A DNA stretch of 49,469 nucleotides from an uncultured Clostridium sp. (GCA_947427205.1 CANEHB010000012.1:1-49469), one strand, 5' to 3'; shown: positions 8,436 through 18,429, counted from the stretch's first letter. Numbers and translations are program-made. The notes: generated by a model from the letters alone, not told the origin.

Positions 8436-8466
8436 TTGAGAAAATTACTTTAAATTAGAATATAAT
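8436..8466 (+). promoter_or_regulatory. Probable pflB promoter
   Basis: TTGAGA (8436-8441) and a perfect TATAAT (8461-8466) are separated by 19 bp, slightly long. They lie 45 bp upstream of pflB. The 8240-8435 stretch between maf and this promoter is AT-rich, with nothing else recognisable. Confidence 0.5.
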
Positions 8467-8510
8467 ATAAAAATAAGGTAAAAATAAAAATACCATTTAA
8501 GGAGGAAAAT

Positions 8511-10748
8511 ATGAAATTTGATCAATGGAAAAATTTTGCATCAGGTGCTTGGCAAGAAGAAGTAAATGTTAGAGATTTTATTCAAAAAAATTATACACCA
8601 TATGAAGGTGATGCTTCTTTTTTAACAAACGCCACTGAAAACACTAATAAACTTTGGAATGAAGTATTAGATTTATATAAAAAAGAAAGAGAAGCTGGTG
8701 GTGTTTTAGCAATTTCTAATGACATTGCTTCTACAATTTCAAGTCATGATGCTGGATATATAGATAAAAATTTAGAACAAATCGTAGGACTTCAAACTGA
8801 TAGTCCATTAAAAAGAGCGATTATGCCAAATGGTGGTATAAGAATTGTTGAAAAATCTTGTGAAGCATATAATACAAAAGTTTCTGATAAATTGGAAGAC
8901 ATTTATCATAATTATAGAAGAACTCACAATGATGGTGTTTTTACAGCATATACTCCTGAAATAAGAGCAGCTAGAAGTTCTCATCTTATTACTGGTCTTC
9001 CAGATGGATATGGTCGTGGAAGAATAATCGGTGATTATAGAAGAATTGCTCTTTATGGTGTTGATTTTCTAATAGAAGAAAAGAAAAAAGATTTTGCTAA
9101 TTTACAAGAATTTAATATTTCAGAAGAAATTATTAGACAAAGAGAAGAACATTTTGACCAAATCTCTGCATTAGAAGAACTAAAAATAATGGCTGAAAAA
9201 TATGGTTTTGATATTTCTAAACCAGCATCAAATGCAAAAGAAGCAGTTCAATGGACTTATTTTGGTTACTTAGGAGCTATAAAAGAACAAAATGGTGCTG
9301 CTATGAGTATTGGTAGAACATCTACATTTTTAGATATATACTTTGAACAAGATATTAAAGCAGGTATATTAACAGAAGAAGAAGCTCAAGAAATTATGGA
9401 TCATTTTGTTATGAAATTAAGAATGGTTAGATTTTTAAGAACACCTGAATATGATGAATTATTTAGTGGTGATCCTGTTTGGGTTACTGAAAGTATTGGT
9501 GGTATGGGAATTGATGGTAGAACTTTAGTTACTAAAAATTCTTTTAGAGTATTGCACACATTAGAAACATTAGGACCTGCTCCAGAACCAAACTTAACTG
9601 TTTTATGGTCTACAAGACTTCCAAAAGGATTTAAAGACTATTGTTCAAAATTATCAATAAAAACAAGTTCTATTCAATATGAAAATGACGACTTAATGAG
9701 AGAATACTGGGGTGATGATTATGGAATAGCTTGTTGTGTATCTGCAATGAGAATAGGTAAACAAATGCAATTCTTTGGAGCTAGAGCTAATTTAGCTAAA
9801 ACATTATTATACGCTATTAATGGTGGAAGAGACGAAAAGTCTGGAAAACAAATTACAAGTAGACGTGAGCCTGTTACATCAGAATATCTAGATTTTGATG
9901 AAGTTTGGGAAAAATTTGATAGAATGTGTGATTGGGTTGCTAGAGTCTATATGAATGCTTTAAATATAATTCATTACATGCATGATAAATATGCTTACGA
10001 AAAATTAGAAATGGCACTACATGATAAAGAAATTTTAAGAACTATGGCATGTGGTATTGCTGGATTATCTATAGTTGCTGATTCTTTCTCTGCAATGAAA
10101 TATGCTAAAGTTAAAGTTATTAGAGATGAAACTGGTTTAGCAGTCGACTATAAAATCGAAGGTGATTTTCCTAAATATGGTAATGATGATGATAGAGTCG
10201 ATTCAATAGCAGTAGATATTGTAAAAATGTTTATGAATAAATTGAAACAACAACCAACATACAGAAATTCAAAACCTACAATGTCAATATTAACTATAAC
10301 TTCTAATGTTGTATATGGAAAAGCTACTGGAAATACTCCTGATGGTAGAGAAGATGGAGCTCCATTTGGACCAGGTGCAAATCCAATTCATGGTAGAGAT
10401 ACTCATGGCGCTTTAGCTGTTTTAAATACTATGACAAAGTTACCTTACAAATATGCTGAAGATGGCATTTCTTATACTTTTGCAATAGTTCCTAACGCTT
10501 TAGGTAAAGATGATAATTCTAGAATTACAAATTTAACAGCTTTACTTGATGGATATTTTGCTAAATTTAGTCATCATATAAATGTTAATGTTTTTGATAG
10601 AGCATTATTAGAAGATGCTATGGAACATCCTGAAAAATATCCTCAACTTACAATTAGAGTTTCTGGATATGCAGTAAACTTTATTAAATTAACTAAAGAA
10701 CAACAATTAGATGTTATTAATAGAACAATTCATGAAAATATAAAATAA
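8511..10748 (+). CDS. pflB: Formate C-acetyltransferase (pyruvate formate-lyase)
   Basis: This 745-aa glycyl-radical enzyme converts pyruvate and CoA to acetyl-CoA and formate. The adjacent catalytic cysteines are Cys408-Cys409 in GIACCVSAM, and the radical glycine is Gly719 in RVSGYAVNF. Both match E. coli PflB (Cys418/419, Gly734), and the length is normal for the family. AAGGAGG sits 6 nt before ATG. Its activase gene follows at 10874 in the same direction, but two hairpins, the second a terminator, lie between them, so activase expression may be reduced relative to the lyase. The enzyme implies strictly anaerobic mixed-acid fermentation. Confidence 0.98.
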   Translation: MKFDQWKNFASGAWQEEVNVRDFIQKNYTPYEGDASFLTNATENTNKLWNEVLDLYKKEREAGGVLAISNDIASTISSHDAGYIDKNLEQIVGLQTDSPLKRAIMPNGGIRIVEKSCEAYNTKVSDKLEDIYHNYRRTHNDGVFTAYTPEIRAARSSHLITGLPDGYGRGRIIGDYRRIALYGVDFLIEEKKKDFANLQEFNISEEIIRQREEHFDQISALEELKIMAEKYGFDISKPASNAKEAVQWTYFGYLGAIKEQNGAAMSIGRTSTFLDIYFEQDIKAGILTEEEAQEIMDHFVMKLRMVRFLRTPEYDELFSGDPVWVTESIGGMGIDGRTLVTKNSFRVLHTLETLGPAPEPNLTVLWSTRLPKGFKDYCSKLSIKTSSIQYENDDLMREYWGDDYGIACCVSAMRIGKQMQFFGARANLAKTLLYAINGGRDEKSGKQITSRREPVTSEYLDFDEVWEKFDRMCDWVARVYMNALNIIHYMHDKYAYEKLEMALHDKEILRTMACGIAGLSIVADSFSAMKYAKVKVIRDETGLAVDYKIEGDFPKYGNDDDRVDSIAVDIVKMFMNKLKQQPTYRNSKPTMSILTITSNVVYGKATGNTPDGREDGAPFGPGANPIHGRDTHGALAVLNTMTKLPYKYAEDGISYTFAIVPNALGKDDNSRITNLTALLDGYFAKFSHHINVNVFDRALLEDAMEHPEKYPQLTIRVSGYAVNFIKLTKEQQLDVINRTIHENIK

Positions 10749-10755
10749 AATATGA

Positions 10756-10828
10756 AACTAATATTTATAGAAATATTAGTTAAACGGACATTTTTTAAGT
10801 AATCTTTAATTATAAAATGTCCGTTTTT
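10756..10828 (+). terminator. Two consecutive hairpins between pflB and pflA
   Basis: A perfect 11-bp stem AACTAATATTT/AAATATTAGTT (10756-10781) is followed directly by AAACGGACATTTT paired with AAAATGTCCGTTT and a T run (10782-10828). The second is a normal intrinsic terminator; readthrough would supply pflA. Confidence 0.85.
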
Positions 10829-10873
10829 ATAATATTAATCAATTCGATATACATATAAATTAGGAGATTTATT

Positions 10874-11584
10874 ATGATAGGAAAAATTCATTCAATAGAA
10901 ACTTTTGGAACAGTTGATGGACCTGGTATACGTTTTGTTATATTTATGCAAGGCTGTACTTTAAAATGTAAGTATTGTCATAACCGTGATACTTGGAATT
11001 TAAATTCAGGCACGCCTACTTCAGTAAATGAATTAGTAAAAGAAATACTAAACTATAAATCTTATATGGATAATTCTGGTGGAGGTGTCACTGTATCAGG
11101 AGGTGAGCCTTTACTTCAAGTAGAATTCGTTACAGAACTTTTTAAAGAATTAAAAGCTCGTAAAATTCATACTGCACTCGATACAGCTGGAAGTATTCCT
11201 ATATCAAATAAAATAAAGGAATTATTAAAATATACAGATTTAGTCATTTTAGATATTAAACATATTGATGACCAAAAATCAATAAATCTTACAGGAGTTT
11301 CAAACAAAAATAATCTTGAATTTGCAAAATATTTGAGTAATATAAATACTCCTGTTTGGATAAGACAAGTATTAGTACCTGGATATACTGACGATAAATT
11401 TGATTTACAAAACTTAAAAAAATTTATTGATACTCTTAAAAATGTTGAAAAAGTCGAAATTTTACCTTATCATAACTTAGGGAAATTCAAATGGGAAGAA
11501 ATTGGAGATACTTATGAACTTGAAAGTATTGTTCCTCCTTCTCAAGAAGATATTAATAAAGCTAAACATTTATTAGAAATATAA
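10874..11584 (+). CDS. pflA: Pyruvate formate-lyase-activating enzyme
   Basis: This 236-aa radical-SAM enzyme installs the glycyl radical on PflB. The [4Fe-4S] motif is Cys28, Cys32 and Cys35 in GCTLKCKYCHN, preceded by the activase signature TFGTVDGPGIR. The SAM-binding GGE is in VSGGEPLLQ. The length and motifs match E. coli PflA. AGGAGA lies 7-8 nt before ATG. It follows pflB across a terminator, the usual order in Firmicutes. Confidence 0.97.
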   Translation: MIGKIHSIETFGTVDGPGIRFVIFMQGCTLKCKYCHNRDTWNLNSGTPTSVNELVKEILNYKSYMDNSGGGVTVSGGEPLLQVEFVTELFKELKARKIHTALDTAGSIPISNKIKELLKYTDLVILDIKHIDDQKSINLTGVSNKNNLEFAKYLSNINTPVWIRQVLVPGYTDDKFDLQNLKKFIDTLKNVEKVEILPYHNLGKFKWEEIGDTYELESIVPPSQEDINKAKHLLEI

Positions 11585-11586
11585 AA

Positions 11587-11770
11587 ATATGAAAGGCTTT
11601 TAATTTCAGAAACATATAGTATTTTATTTTTAGATTATATATTTTATCTAAAGTAATTTCTTTACTGGTCGCTTTAAAAAGCTCCCAAGTCTGCGCAGAA
11701 ATTATTTATCTAAAATATATAATCTAAAAATTGTTAATATTTAATGTTTAAAATTAAAAGTCTTTCATAT
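11587..11770. mobile_element. 184-bp inverted-repeat (MITE-like) element
   Basis: The ends ATATGAAAGGCTTTTAATTT and its near-perfect inverted partner (11751-11770) enclose a second, inner inverted repeat: TTTTTAGATTATATATTTTA at about 11628 with a matching arm ending near 11739. The central loop contains a GC-richer patch. The element exactly fills the space between convergent pflA and the sortase substrate gene, from 3 bases after one stop to 3 bases before the other. It encodes no protein and could act as a bidirectional terminator. Confidence 0.7.
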
Positions 11771-11773
11771 TTT

Positions 11774-13138
11774 TTAATATCCTGTAACTGGTAATTTTTT
11801 ATTATAAATACTAGTTTTATTTTCAGTATTACTTATACTTTCTAAATTATCTTCTGTTACAGTATTTTTTATAGTAGATACTGTATTTTCACTATATTCT
11901 AGTTTCTCAAATTTTGAAGAAACTTCTATGATCTCTTCTCCTTTATCTACTATAGTACTTTTTATTGGAATATTATTAACTGTAACTTTAATTTCTTCAT
12001 TTAATTCTAAATTTATTTCAATTAAATCTGTATACAAATTATATCCTGAAAGAGTTTCAATTTCTTGAATATAATATTTTCCTGGTATCATATTCTCAAG
12101 TACAATCTCTCCCCTATCATTTGTAGTTAAATTTTCATGTATAATATTTTTATTTGAATCTAATATATTAAATCTTACACCTTGTAACTTATTTTCTGTT
12201 TCTCCGTCTTGTTTTACTATGTTGATTTTTGTAATATTTTTCAAATACCCATCTACATACGAAATTTCACCATCTTCATATACATAACCTGATATTGCAT
12301 AATTTTGTGTTCCTGGTATTGCTGTTTTTCCATATAATACTGGTTTTGTTTCAAAAGTAGCTTTTGCTTTTATTCTAAAGCTTTCGCTTTCTAATAGTTT
12401 CGTAATTGGTATTATTATTTTAAATTTTTCATTAATATTAAAAGTTGTTTTTTCATTATTATTTATATCTGTTATTTTAAATCCTTCTGGTAATTTTCCG
12501 TCAATATTTACTGTATAAGTTCCTTTACTTACATGAGAATTAAAATTATAAATCTTACTTACCGATTCTTTATTAATATTATCAATTTTCCATTTTTCAC
12601 TTTCTGGAGTAATTGACACTTGCAAATTATCTTCTATTGTTTCTGTACAATTTTTTCCTGCTTGTACTATTTTTCTATATACTTCTAAAGTTCTTCTACC
12701 TGCTTCTGTATCCACAGCAGTATAATCATTTGGATTTCTATTATATAATGCTGTATAAACAGCAAATTTTGTAGCAGTATATGCTTCTTTATCATTTGCT
12801 GCACCTAATTCAGCTGGAGTTTTATAGGGAAATCCATTTATAATCATTCTCCACACAGCCAAATTATTAACTCTACTATTTACAGTAACACTGTAATTTC
12901 CTACACCAGATGTTCCAATTCCATCACGATCTGCATTTAAGCAATATGCTGGATAAGTTTTTCCATCTTTCTGATAAACAACATATGGTGCCTTTTTTTC
13001 GCTTCCTTGGTACTTAAGATATCCTTCACATTGTTCTATTAAAACTAAATCTTTTTCACCTATTTCAAAAGCAAAACTGTTATAACATACACTTGCAATT
13101 AAAATAAATAATAATGTTATACTAATAATTTTTTTCAT
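11774..13138 (-). CDS. Sortase-anchored surface protein with TQXA-like and Cna-B domains
   Basis: This encodes 454 aa. The signal peptide is residues 1-23. Residues about 30-160 resemble the thioester (TQXA) adhesin domain: Cys66 in AYCLNAD and an ATKFAVYTA segment where Lys124 stands in the place of the bonding Gln. A linker domain (about 165-310) is followed by a SpaA/Cna-B-type domain (about 310-400) with INIVKQD, YYIQEIET and VTVNN, consistent with a Lys-Asn isopeptide bond. The protein ends KLPVTGY: an LPXTG motif with no hydrophobic segment or basic tail after it. A sortase gene lies directly upstream. The SD is separated from ATG by a hairpin (see 13148-13173). The likely role is adhesion or a pilus tip, but both key chemistries look impaired. 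Confidence 0.82.
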   Translation of the reverse strand: MKKIISITLLFILIASVCYNSFAFEIGEKDLVLIEQCEGYLKYQGSEKKAPYVVYQKDGKTYPAYCLNADRDGIGTSGVGNYSVTVNSRVNNLAVWRMIINGFPYKTPAELGAANDKEAYTATKFAVYTALYNRNPNDYTAVDTEAGRRTLEVYRKIVQAGKNCTETIEDNLQVSITPESEKWKIDNINKESVSKIYNFNSHVSKGTYTVNIDGKLPEGFKITDINNNEKTTFNINEKFKIIIPITKLLESESFRIKAKATFETKPVLYGKTAIPGTQNYAISGYVYEDGEISYVDGYLKNITKINIVKQDGETENKLQGVRFNILDSNKNIIHENLTTNDRGEIVLENMIPGKYYIQEIETLSGYNLYTDLIEINLELNEEIKVTVNNIPIKSTIVDKGEEIIEVSSKFEKLEYSENTVSTIKNTVTEDNLESISNTENKTSIYNKKLPVTGY

Positions 13139-13173
13139 TTATTTTTTGAGTATTAAAAAATACTCTCTCCTTT
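13139..13173 (-). promoter_or_regulatory. SD-hairpin-start arrangement, surface protein gene
   Basis: AAAGGAGA (13173-13166) is followed directly by a perfect hairpin GAGTATT-TTTT-AATACTC (13165-13148) and then 9 nt before ATG. Unfolded, the SD would be about 27 nt from the start, too far. The SD lies immediately after the sortase stop codon. Confidence 0.6.
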
Positions 13174-13179
13174 CTTATT

Positions 13180-13773
13180 TTAAATCTCTATAGCCTGCAC
13201 ACATCTTCTATATTCAGGCTCATTTTCTACACAAGTTATTAGTGTTATTCTATTTTCTTCCGTATTTTTCAAATTTTCCCAATCTGTATCTTTAATAATT
13301 GTTTTATAGTTAATTACATATATTCTTCTATTACCATTATATGTGTAAATAACTTCATCTCCTATTTCAAGTTCTTTTAATTTCTCAAAATAATTTACTT
13401 TATACCCTCTGTTATGTGCAGCAAGTACAATATTTCCATTATATTTTGAAGTTTCTTCAAAATGACCTACATACTCATCTAATGTTTTTTTATTAGTACC
13501 TTCACTAATTCTTGCTATTAAATTTATCTTAGGAATTTCTAACTGCCAGATACTTTTATCTTCTATAACATTTTGAGAAATTATATTATTATCTTCAAAC
13601 TCAGAAATAGAACTAATTTCATTTGTATTTTCATGATATTCTTCTATTTTTGTATTTATATTTACCTCATCATATGAATTAATAATTACTCCTCCCATAA
13701 TAGTAATAACTATACTAAAAACAAAAGAAATCATATTAAGATTTAATTTCGTATAACTAAAACAAAACCTCAC
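13180..13773 (-). CDS. Sortase (class D-like)
   Basis: This 197-aa membrane-anchored transpeptidase cleaves an LPXTG-type signal and attaches the protein to the wall. An N-terminal TM spans about residues 14-32. The catalytic triad is visible: His120 in LAAHNRGY, Cys181 in LITCVENEP, and Arg189/190 in EYRRCV. The size and the TLITC pattern fit small class D/E enzymes better than class A or B. The start is taken as GTG at 13773, but GAGGTGAGG there also looks like an SD; the next ATG (residue 14) is an alternative. Its only visible substrate is the adjacent downstream gene, which ends LPVTGY. Confidence 0.9.
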   Translation of the reverse strand: MRFCFSYTKLNLNMISFVFSIVITIMGGVIINSYDEVNINTKIEEYHENTNEISSISEFEDNNIISQNVIEDKSIWQLEIPKINLIARISEGTNKKTLDEYVGHFEETSKYNGNIVLAAHNRGYKVNYFEKLKELEIGDEVIYTYNGNRRIYVINYKTIIKDTDWENLKNTEENRITLITCVENEPEYRRCVQAIEI

Positions 13774-13986
13774 CTCTTTTCTTATTAAATTTTTAAAAGT
13801 TTGATTTTTTGGTCAAGAAAAAATGACCTTAAGATTTTTAAATTTACTTTGAAATAAATTTTAATTATAATACTACGATTTTTTTATTTTGTAAATAGTT
13901 TTTCTAAAAAAAATATTTTTATCTAGATTTAATTATAATTCATAATTTAATATATATATTATTAAGAACAATAGTAAAAGATAAAA

Positions 13987-14142
13987 GTTGCAAAAGACAA
14001 AATTACTTGCAAATATCCTCGTGTCTTTGTTCGATACACATAGCTTATCTGTAACTCACTAAGTTTCGCACAGCTAAAAAATGTACAAAATTAGCAAAGT
14101 TTTATATTATAGAAATTACAAAGCATTTTCCTATAATATAAA
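13987..14142. repeat. Dispersed structured repeat, copy B
   Basis: This is homologous to copy A at 2447-2601. The opening stem is TTGCAA/TTGCAA where copy A has TTGTAA/TTACAA, a T-A to C-G compensatory change. The closing hairpin is TTTATATTATAG/CTATAATATAAA (14101-14112 with 14131-14142). The flanking gap 13774-13986, upstream of the sortase, is AT-rich and otherwise empty. Confidence 0.7.
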
Positions 14143-14146
14143 AATA

Positions 14147-14298
14147 GTTCTAAATATAATATATATTAAATTTTGAAACACTGTATAAGCAACTAAACAA
14201 ACGAAGTGAGTGCGAAATTGAGCAACCTACATAAAAATTTATTTATAGATTGCGACAACAAAGTGTGAAAAAAATTAATATATATTATATTTTAGAAC
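14147..14298. mobile_element. 152-bp inverted-repeat (MITE-like) element
   Basis: Terminal arms beginning GTTCTAAATATAATATATAT (14147) and the inverse arm ending at 14298 pair over about 23 positions with one extra A. The interior has no ORF; its GCGACAACAAAG block resembles GCAACAACAACG in the element at 31051-31174, suggesting one family. It directly abuts the dispersed repeat copy B. Confidence 0.6.
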
Positions 14299-14326
14299 AA
14301 ATTTATAATAACTCTTAAATTCCAAT

Positions 14327-15841
14327 TTATTTCTCTTTAGAAATTTCAAAATAAAATTCTACTCCATCTTTTTTATTAGTAACACCATACTGACTTTGAT
14401 ACTTAGTCATTATTGCTCTAACTAAAGCAAGTCCAATACCAGTTCCACCTTTAGAACGTGTACGTGATTCATCTACTTTATAAAATCTTGTCCAAATTCT
14501 ATTTAAGTTTTCCTCATCTATATTCTTTCCTGTATTAAATACTGTAATCCTTAATTTTCCAAGTTCTTTTCCATTTTTTATTGCTATTTTTATTTTCTTT
14601 TTTCCATCTACTTCTAATACATTTTTTATTGCATTTGTAAAATAATTACTTATTACTTGCTCAATATAGAAATCATCTGCATATACATATATAGATTCTT
14701 TTTCTTTAAATTCTACTTCAATGTTTTGTTCATTTAAAACAACTTGTGAATTTCTTATTACTTCATTTATTAATTCTACTATATCAAATTTAGTATCATT
14801 AAACTTTCTATCTTCATATTCTAATTTCATAAGCTCTAAAAGACGTTTTACTAATTTATCCATTTTATTAGCTTCATCTAAAATTACTTCTGCATAAAAC
14901 TTTTTGCTTTCTTCATCAGTAGTTACATTTTCTACTAAACCTTCTGCATATCCTTGAATTAAAGAAATTGGAGTTTTTAACTCGTGTGATACATCTGAAA
15001 TAAATTGTTTTCTCATTTCATCAATTTTAGATTTTGCTTCAATATCTTTTTCTAGTTCACTATTGTTTATTTTTAATTTATTAATTGTTTCTTCTAGCTT
15101 ATCAGAAAGAGTATTTATACTTTTACCAAGTTCATCAATTTCATCTTCATTATCATTAATTCTATATTTTCTTTTAAAATTCAAATTACTCATTTCATTT
15201 GCAATATCATTCAATTCTTCAATTGGTTTAGTAAATCTTTGAGTAATAAAAGTAATTGCAACTGCTCCAAGTCCAACAGTTACAACACCTATAATATAAA
15301 TAAATCTATTTGAAATATCTACACTATCTTGTATAGGTGTAATTGGTAATCTTATATAAATCTCATTTCCATTTTCTAAAGAACCTTTTAGTAATATATA
15401 ACTTATACCAGTTTTTTTGTCTTTAATTCTTCTTATATCTACTCTATCTTGTGAGTACATAATATCTGATTTATTAAAAATACTATATTTTACATCAGAT
15501 TTTATTTCATTAATTGTTCCAAATTCTGGTAAAAAATTTTTATTAGTAGTATAAACTATTTCTTTACCATTTAAAATCAAAATTTCGAAATTATTATTTA
15601 CTGAAATCTTCTCAAGTTCTAATTCATATTTTTCTTTTTCTTCATCACTTAAAACTTTAGGAATATTAGTATCTATGTAATTATAAGTATTTAATGTAGC
15701 TTCTTTTTTAGAGTAATAATATAATGCTTCTAAAACAGAATTATTTATTATTACAAAAAATGCAATTATCATAAAAATAACTACACATAAGGTAAGGAAC
15801 AATTTAGCACGCACAGATTTAAATATTTTCTTTTTTATCAT
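14327..15841 (-). CDS. Sensor histidine kinase (HAMP-HisKA-HATPase_c)
   Basis: This encodes 504 aa. TM1 is about residues 13-36, an extracytoplasmic sensor domain covers about 37-178, and TM2 is about 180-200. HAMP (200-255) leads into HisKA with the phosphorylated His286 in DVSHELKTPIS. HATPase_c ends with the G2 box GGTGIGLALVRAI. AGGGGA lies 8 nt before ATG. It follows its response regulator by 12 nt in one operon. The extracellular domain has no motif I recognise, so the signal is unknown; the sortase locus next to it is a plausible target but this is not shown. Confidence 0.95.
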   Translation of the reverse strand: MIKKKIFKSVRAKLFLTLCVVIFMIIAFFVIINNSVLEALYYYSKKEATLNTYNYIDTNIPKVLSDEEKEKYELELEKISVNNNFEILILNGKEIVYTTNKNFLPEFGTINEIKSDVKYSIFNKSDIMYSQDRVDIRRIKDKKTGISYILLKGSLENGNEIYIRLPITPIQDSVDISNRFIYIIGVVTVGLGAVAITFITQRFTKPIEELNDIANEMSNLNFKRKYRINDNEDEIDELGKSINTLSDKLEETINKLKINNSELEKDIEAKSKIDEMRKQFISDVSHELKTPISLIQGYAEGLVENVTTDEESKKFYAEVILDEANKMDKLVKRLLELMKLEYEDRKFNDTKFDIVELINEVIRNSQVVLNEQNIEVEFKEKESIYVYADDFYIEQVISNYFTNAIKNVLEVDGKKKIKIAIKNGKELGKLRITVFNTGKNIDEENLNRIWTRFYKVDESRTRSKGGTGIGLALVRAIMTKYQSQYGVTNKKDGVEFYFEISKEK

Positions 15842-15853
15842 GTTTATAATCCC

Positions 15854-16534
15854 CTATTTTATTTCAAATTTGTATCCAATACCTCTTATTGTTTGAATAT
15901 GTTTACCTTTTTTTCCTAGTTTGTGTCTAATTTTTTTAATATGACTATCTATAGTTCTTGAATCTCCATAATAATCATAATTCCAAACAGTATTTAATAT
16001 TTTATCCCTAGATAATGCTATATTTTCATTATCTAATAAATATTTTAAAAGCTCATATTCTCTAAAACTTAACTCAACTTGTTTTCCATCTACTGTAACT
16101 GTTCTTCCTTCATTATCAATAACAATTCCATCATAGCTTTTTAATTCTTTTGATTCTGGTTTGGTTCTTTTTAATATAGCCTCTACTCTAGCTACTAATA
16201 TTTTAGGACTAAATGGTTTGGTAATGTATTCATCTACTCCAAGTTCAAATCCAAATAATTCATCCTGTTCCTCTGCTCTTGCTGTAAGCATTACAATTGG
16301 TAAGGCTTTATTTGACTGACGAATTTGACGAAGTACAGACCAACCATCTAGTTTTGGCATCATAACATCTAGTAAAATTAAATTTATTTTTTCCTTATTT
16401 TCTTCATAAAGCTTTAGTGCTTTTTCACCATCTTCTGCTTCTAATATATTATAATCCTTTTGTACTAAAAAATCTTTAATTAATTTTCTCATTCTAGATT
16501 CATCATCTACTACTAAAACTGTTACATCTGCCAT
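15854..16534 (-). CDS. OmpR/PhoB-family response regulator
   Basis: This encodes 226 aa. The receiver domain has the acidic pair Asp10-Asp11, the phospho-acceptor Asp56 in LILLDVMMP, Thr84 in MLTARAE and Lys106 in ITKPFSP. The C-terminal winged helix (about 130-226) has the usual LSFREYELLKYLL and SRTIDSHIKKIRHKLG. AGGAGG lies 9 nt before ATG. It is the first gene of the two-component operon. OmpR-type regulators bind tandem half-sites one helical turn apart, which is worth comparing with the GTTAC repeats at 36137 and 39276. Confidence 0.96.
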   Translation of the reverse strand: MADVTVLVVDDESRMRKLIKDFLVQKDYNILEAEDGEKALKLYEENKEKINLILLDVMMPKLDGWSVLRQIRQSNKALPIVMLTARAEEQDELFGFELGVDEYITKPFSPKILVARVEAILKRTKPESKELKSYDGIVIDNEGRTVTVDGKQVELSFREYELLKYLLDNENIALSRDKILNTVWNYDYYGDSRTIDSHIKKIRHKLGKKGKHIQTIRGIGYKFEIK

Positions 16535-16659
16535 AATCTTTGTCCTCCAATATTTTAATATTTATTAGTCTTTTTAATAAACTCATTTTATTTATGTTAT
16601 TAAAATTTCTCGTATTATTTATTTGTTTATATAACATTATTATGTTTTTTGTGTGAAAA

Positions 16660-18429
16660 TTAATCTTCTATTAAATGTTTTAGTTCTTCTAATTTATTTT
16701 CAAAGTACTTAAAAGCTTCTTCATAAGTTTCTTCTTTTTCTAAATCAACATCTACACTTTTTAGTAAACTTAAAGAATCTTTTGATCCACCCATGCTTAA
16801 CATTTTTATATATTTTTCAACATATTCAGGCTCTCCTGACAAAATTTTATTTGCGATTACTATTGCTGAAGTTATACCTGTTGAATATTTATATACATAA
16901 AAACATCTATAAAAATGAGGTATTCTAGCCCATTCATATTTTATTTCTTCATCAATTATACTTACTTCTCCAAAATATTTTTTTACTAATTCAAAATAAA
17001 TATTATTTAAGTTTTCTGATGTTAAGCTTTCTCCAGCTTCAATTTTTGAATGTACATCTTTCTCAAATTCTGCAAACATTGCCTGTCTTATTAATGTTGC
17101 TCTAATCATGTCTAACTGTTCATTTATTAAAGCTGCTTTTTTACTTTTATCAGTTTCTTTATTTATTAAATAATTTGCAAGTATTATTTCATTTACTGTG
17201 GATGCAACTTCTGCTACCATTATAGTATAATTTGCATTAATAATATTTTGATTCTTACTTGCATAATAACTATGCATTGAGTGACCTAATTCATGCGCTA
17301 TTGTTGATACATCTCTTGAAGAATTTATATAATTTAATAAAACATATGGATGAACAGAATGAACTCCCATACTATATGCTCCACTCATTTTATTATCTTT
17401 TTCATAAACATCTAACCAACTATTTTCAAAAGCATGTTTTAATACTGATATATATTCTTCTCCCATTATAGATAATGCATCTAATACTGTTTTTTTAGCA
17501 TCTTCATATTCAATATGAGCATCTTCTACATCAAGTGTATTTACATATACATCATACATATGCACTTTATCTTTTCCTAAAAGTTTTGCTTTTAATTTAA
17601 GATATTCATGATTTAAATATAAATTTTTATTAACTTCTTTTAATAAAGTTTCATAAACTGCTACATTAGAATCATCATTATTAGTTGCTGCATCTAAAGA
17701 AGATTCATATTTTCTAAGCTTACTTGAAATTACTCTTGTTTTTACTCTTGTTAAATATAATTCTGTTATTGTATTTATATGTTTTTTATACAAAGAATAC
17801 ATAGATTCAAAAGCTTGTTTTCTAACTCCTTCGTTCCTATTCATTAAATGTTTTGAAAATAATGCAGAACTCATTTTTAGCTCATTTCCATTTTCATCTT
17901 TTATACTTGGAAATTCAAATTCTGTATTTGTAAAAATGTCATATGCGTTTTCTGAACTAGAAAAAACTTCTGAATATTTAGCAAGTACTTCTTCAAGTTC
18001 TCCACTTAAAATATGTTTCTTTTCTTTCATAATATCTCTTATTGTTTTTTCATATTCTTTAACTCTACTATCTTTTAAATATTCTTCCAATTTTTCATCT
18101 GAAATTTTGCTCATCTCAGGTGATATAAAGCTTTCTGCTTCTGAAAATTCTGTAGTTAAAGCTTCTATTCTTTTATATAACTTCATACTTTCTTGATTAC
18201 TCATATCTTGATGATATTTAAGCATTCCATATGCAAATATTCTTTCATGCAATTCTAATGCATTTTCAAGATTTTTATAGCATTTTGCTACCTCATCTAC
18301 ACTACTATTAAGTTTGCCTTTGCTTTTCTTTATTTCTTCTAATAAAATATATAAATCATTTATGGCTTTTTCTAAAGCTTCTTCATTTTCAAAAATCTCT
18401 CTTAAATTCCAATCAAATTTACTTTCCAT
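16660..18429 (-). CDS. pepF: Oligoendopeptidase F (M3B metallopeptidase)
   Basis: This 589-aa cytosolic zinc peptidase cleaves short peptides. The zinc site is HELGH at residues 379-383 in TIAHELGHSMHS, with the third ligand expected about 25 residues on in NYTIMVAEVASTVNE. An N-terminal helical domain (about 1-200) and the C-terminal catalytic domain fit the M3B family, and the length is normal. The SD AAAGGAGA is separated from ATG by an 11-bp hairpin (see 18438-18480). It is monocistronic, with RR-HK downstream at 125 nt. Confidence 0.96.
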   Translation of the reverse strand: MESKFDWNLREIFENEEALEKAINDLYILLEEIKKSKGKLNSSVDEVAKCYKNLENALELHERIFAYGMLKYHQDMSNQESMKLYKRIEALTTEFSEAESFISPEMSKISDEKLEEYLKDSRVKEYEKTIRDIMKEKKHILSGELEEVLAKYSEVFSSSENAYDIFTNTEFEFPSIKDENGNELKMSSALFSKHLMNRNEGVRKQAFESMYSLYKKHINTITELYLTRVKTRVISSKLRKYESSLDAATNNDDSNVAVYETLLKEVNKNLYLNHEYLKLKAKLLGKDKVHMYDVYVNTLDVEDAHIEYEDAKKTVLDALSIMGEEYISVLKHAFENSWLDVYEKDNKMSGAYSMGVHSVHPYVLLNYINSSRDVSTIAHELGHSMHSYYASKNQNIINANYTIMVAEVASTVNEIILANYLINKETDKSKKAALINEQLDMIRATLIRQAMFAEFEKDVHSKIEAGESLTSENLNNIYFELVKKYFGEVSIIDEEIKYEWARIPHFYRCFYVYKYSTGITSAIVIANKILSGEPEYVEKYIKMLSMGGSKDSLSLLKSVDVDLEKEETYEEAFKYFENKLEELKHLIED

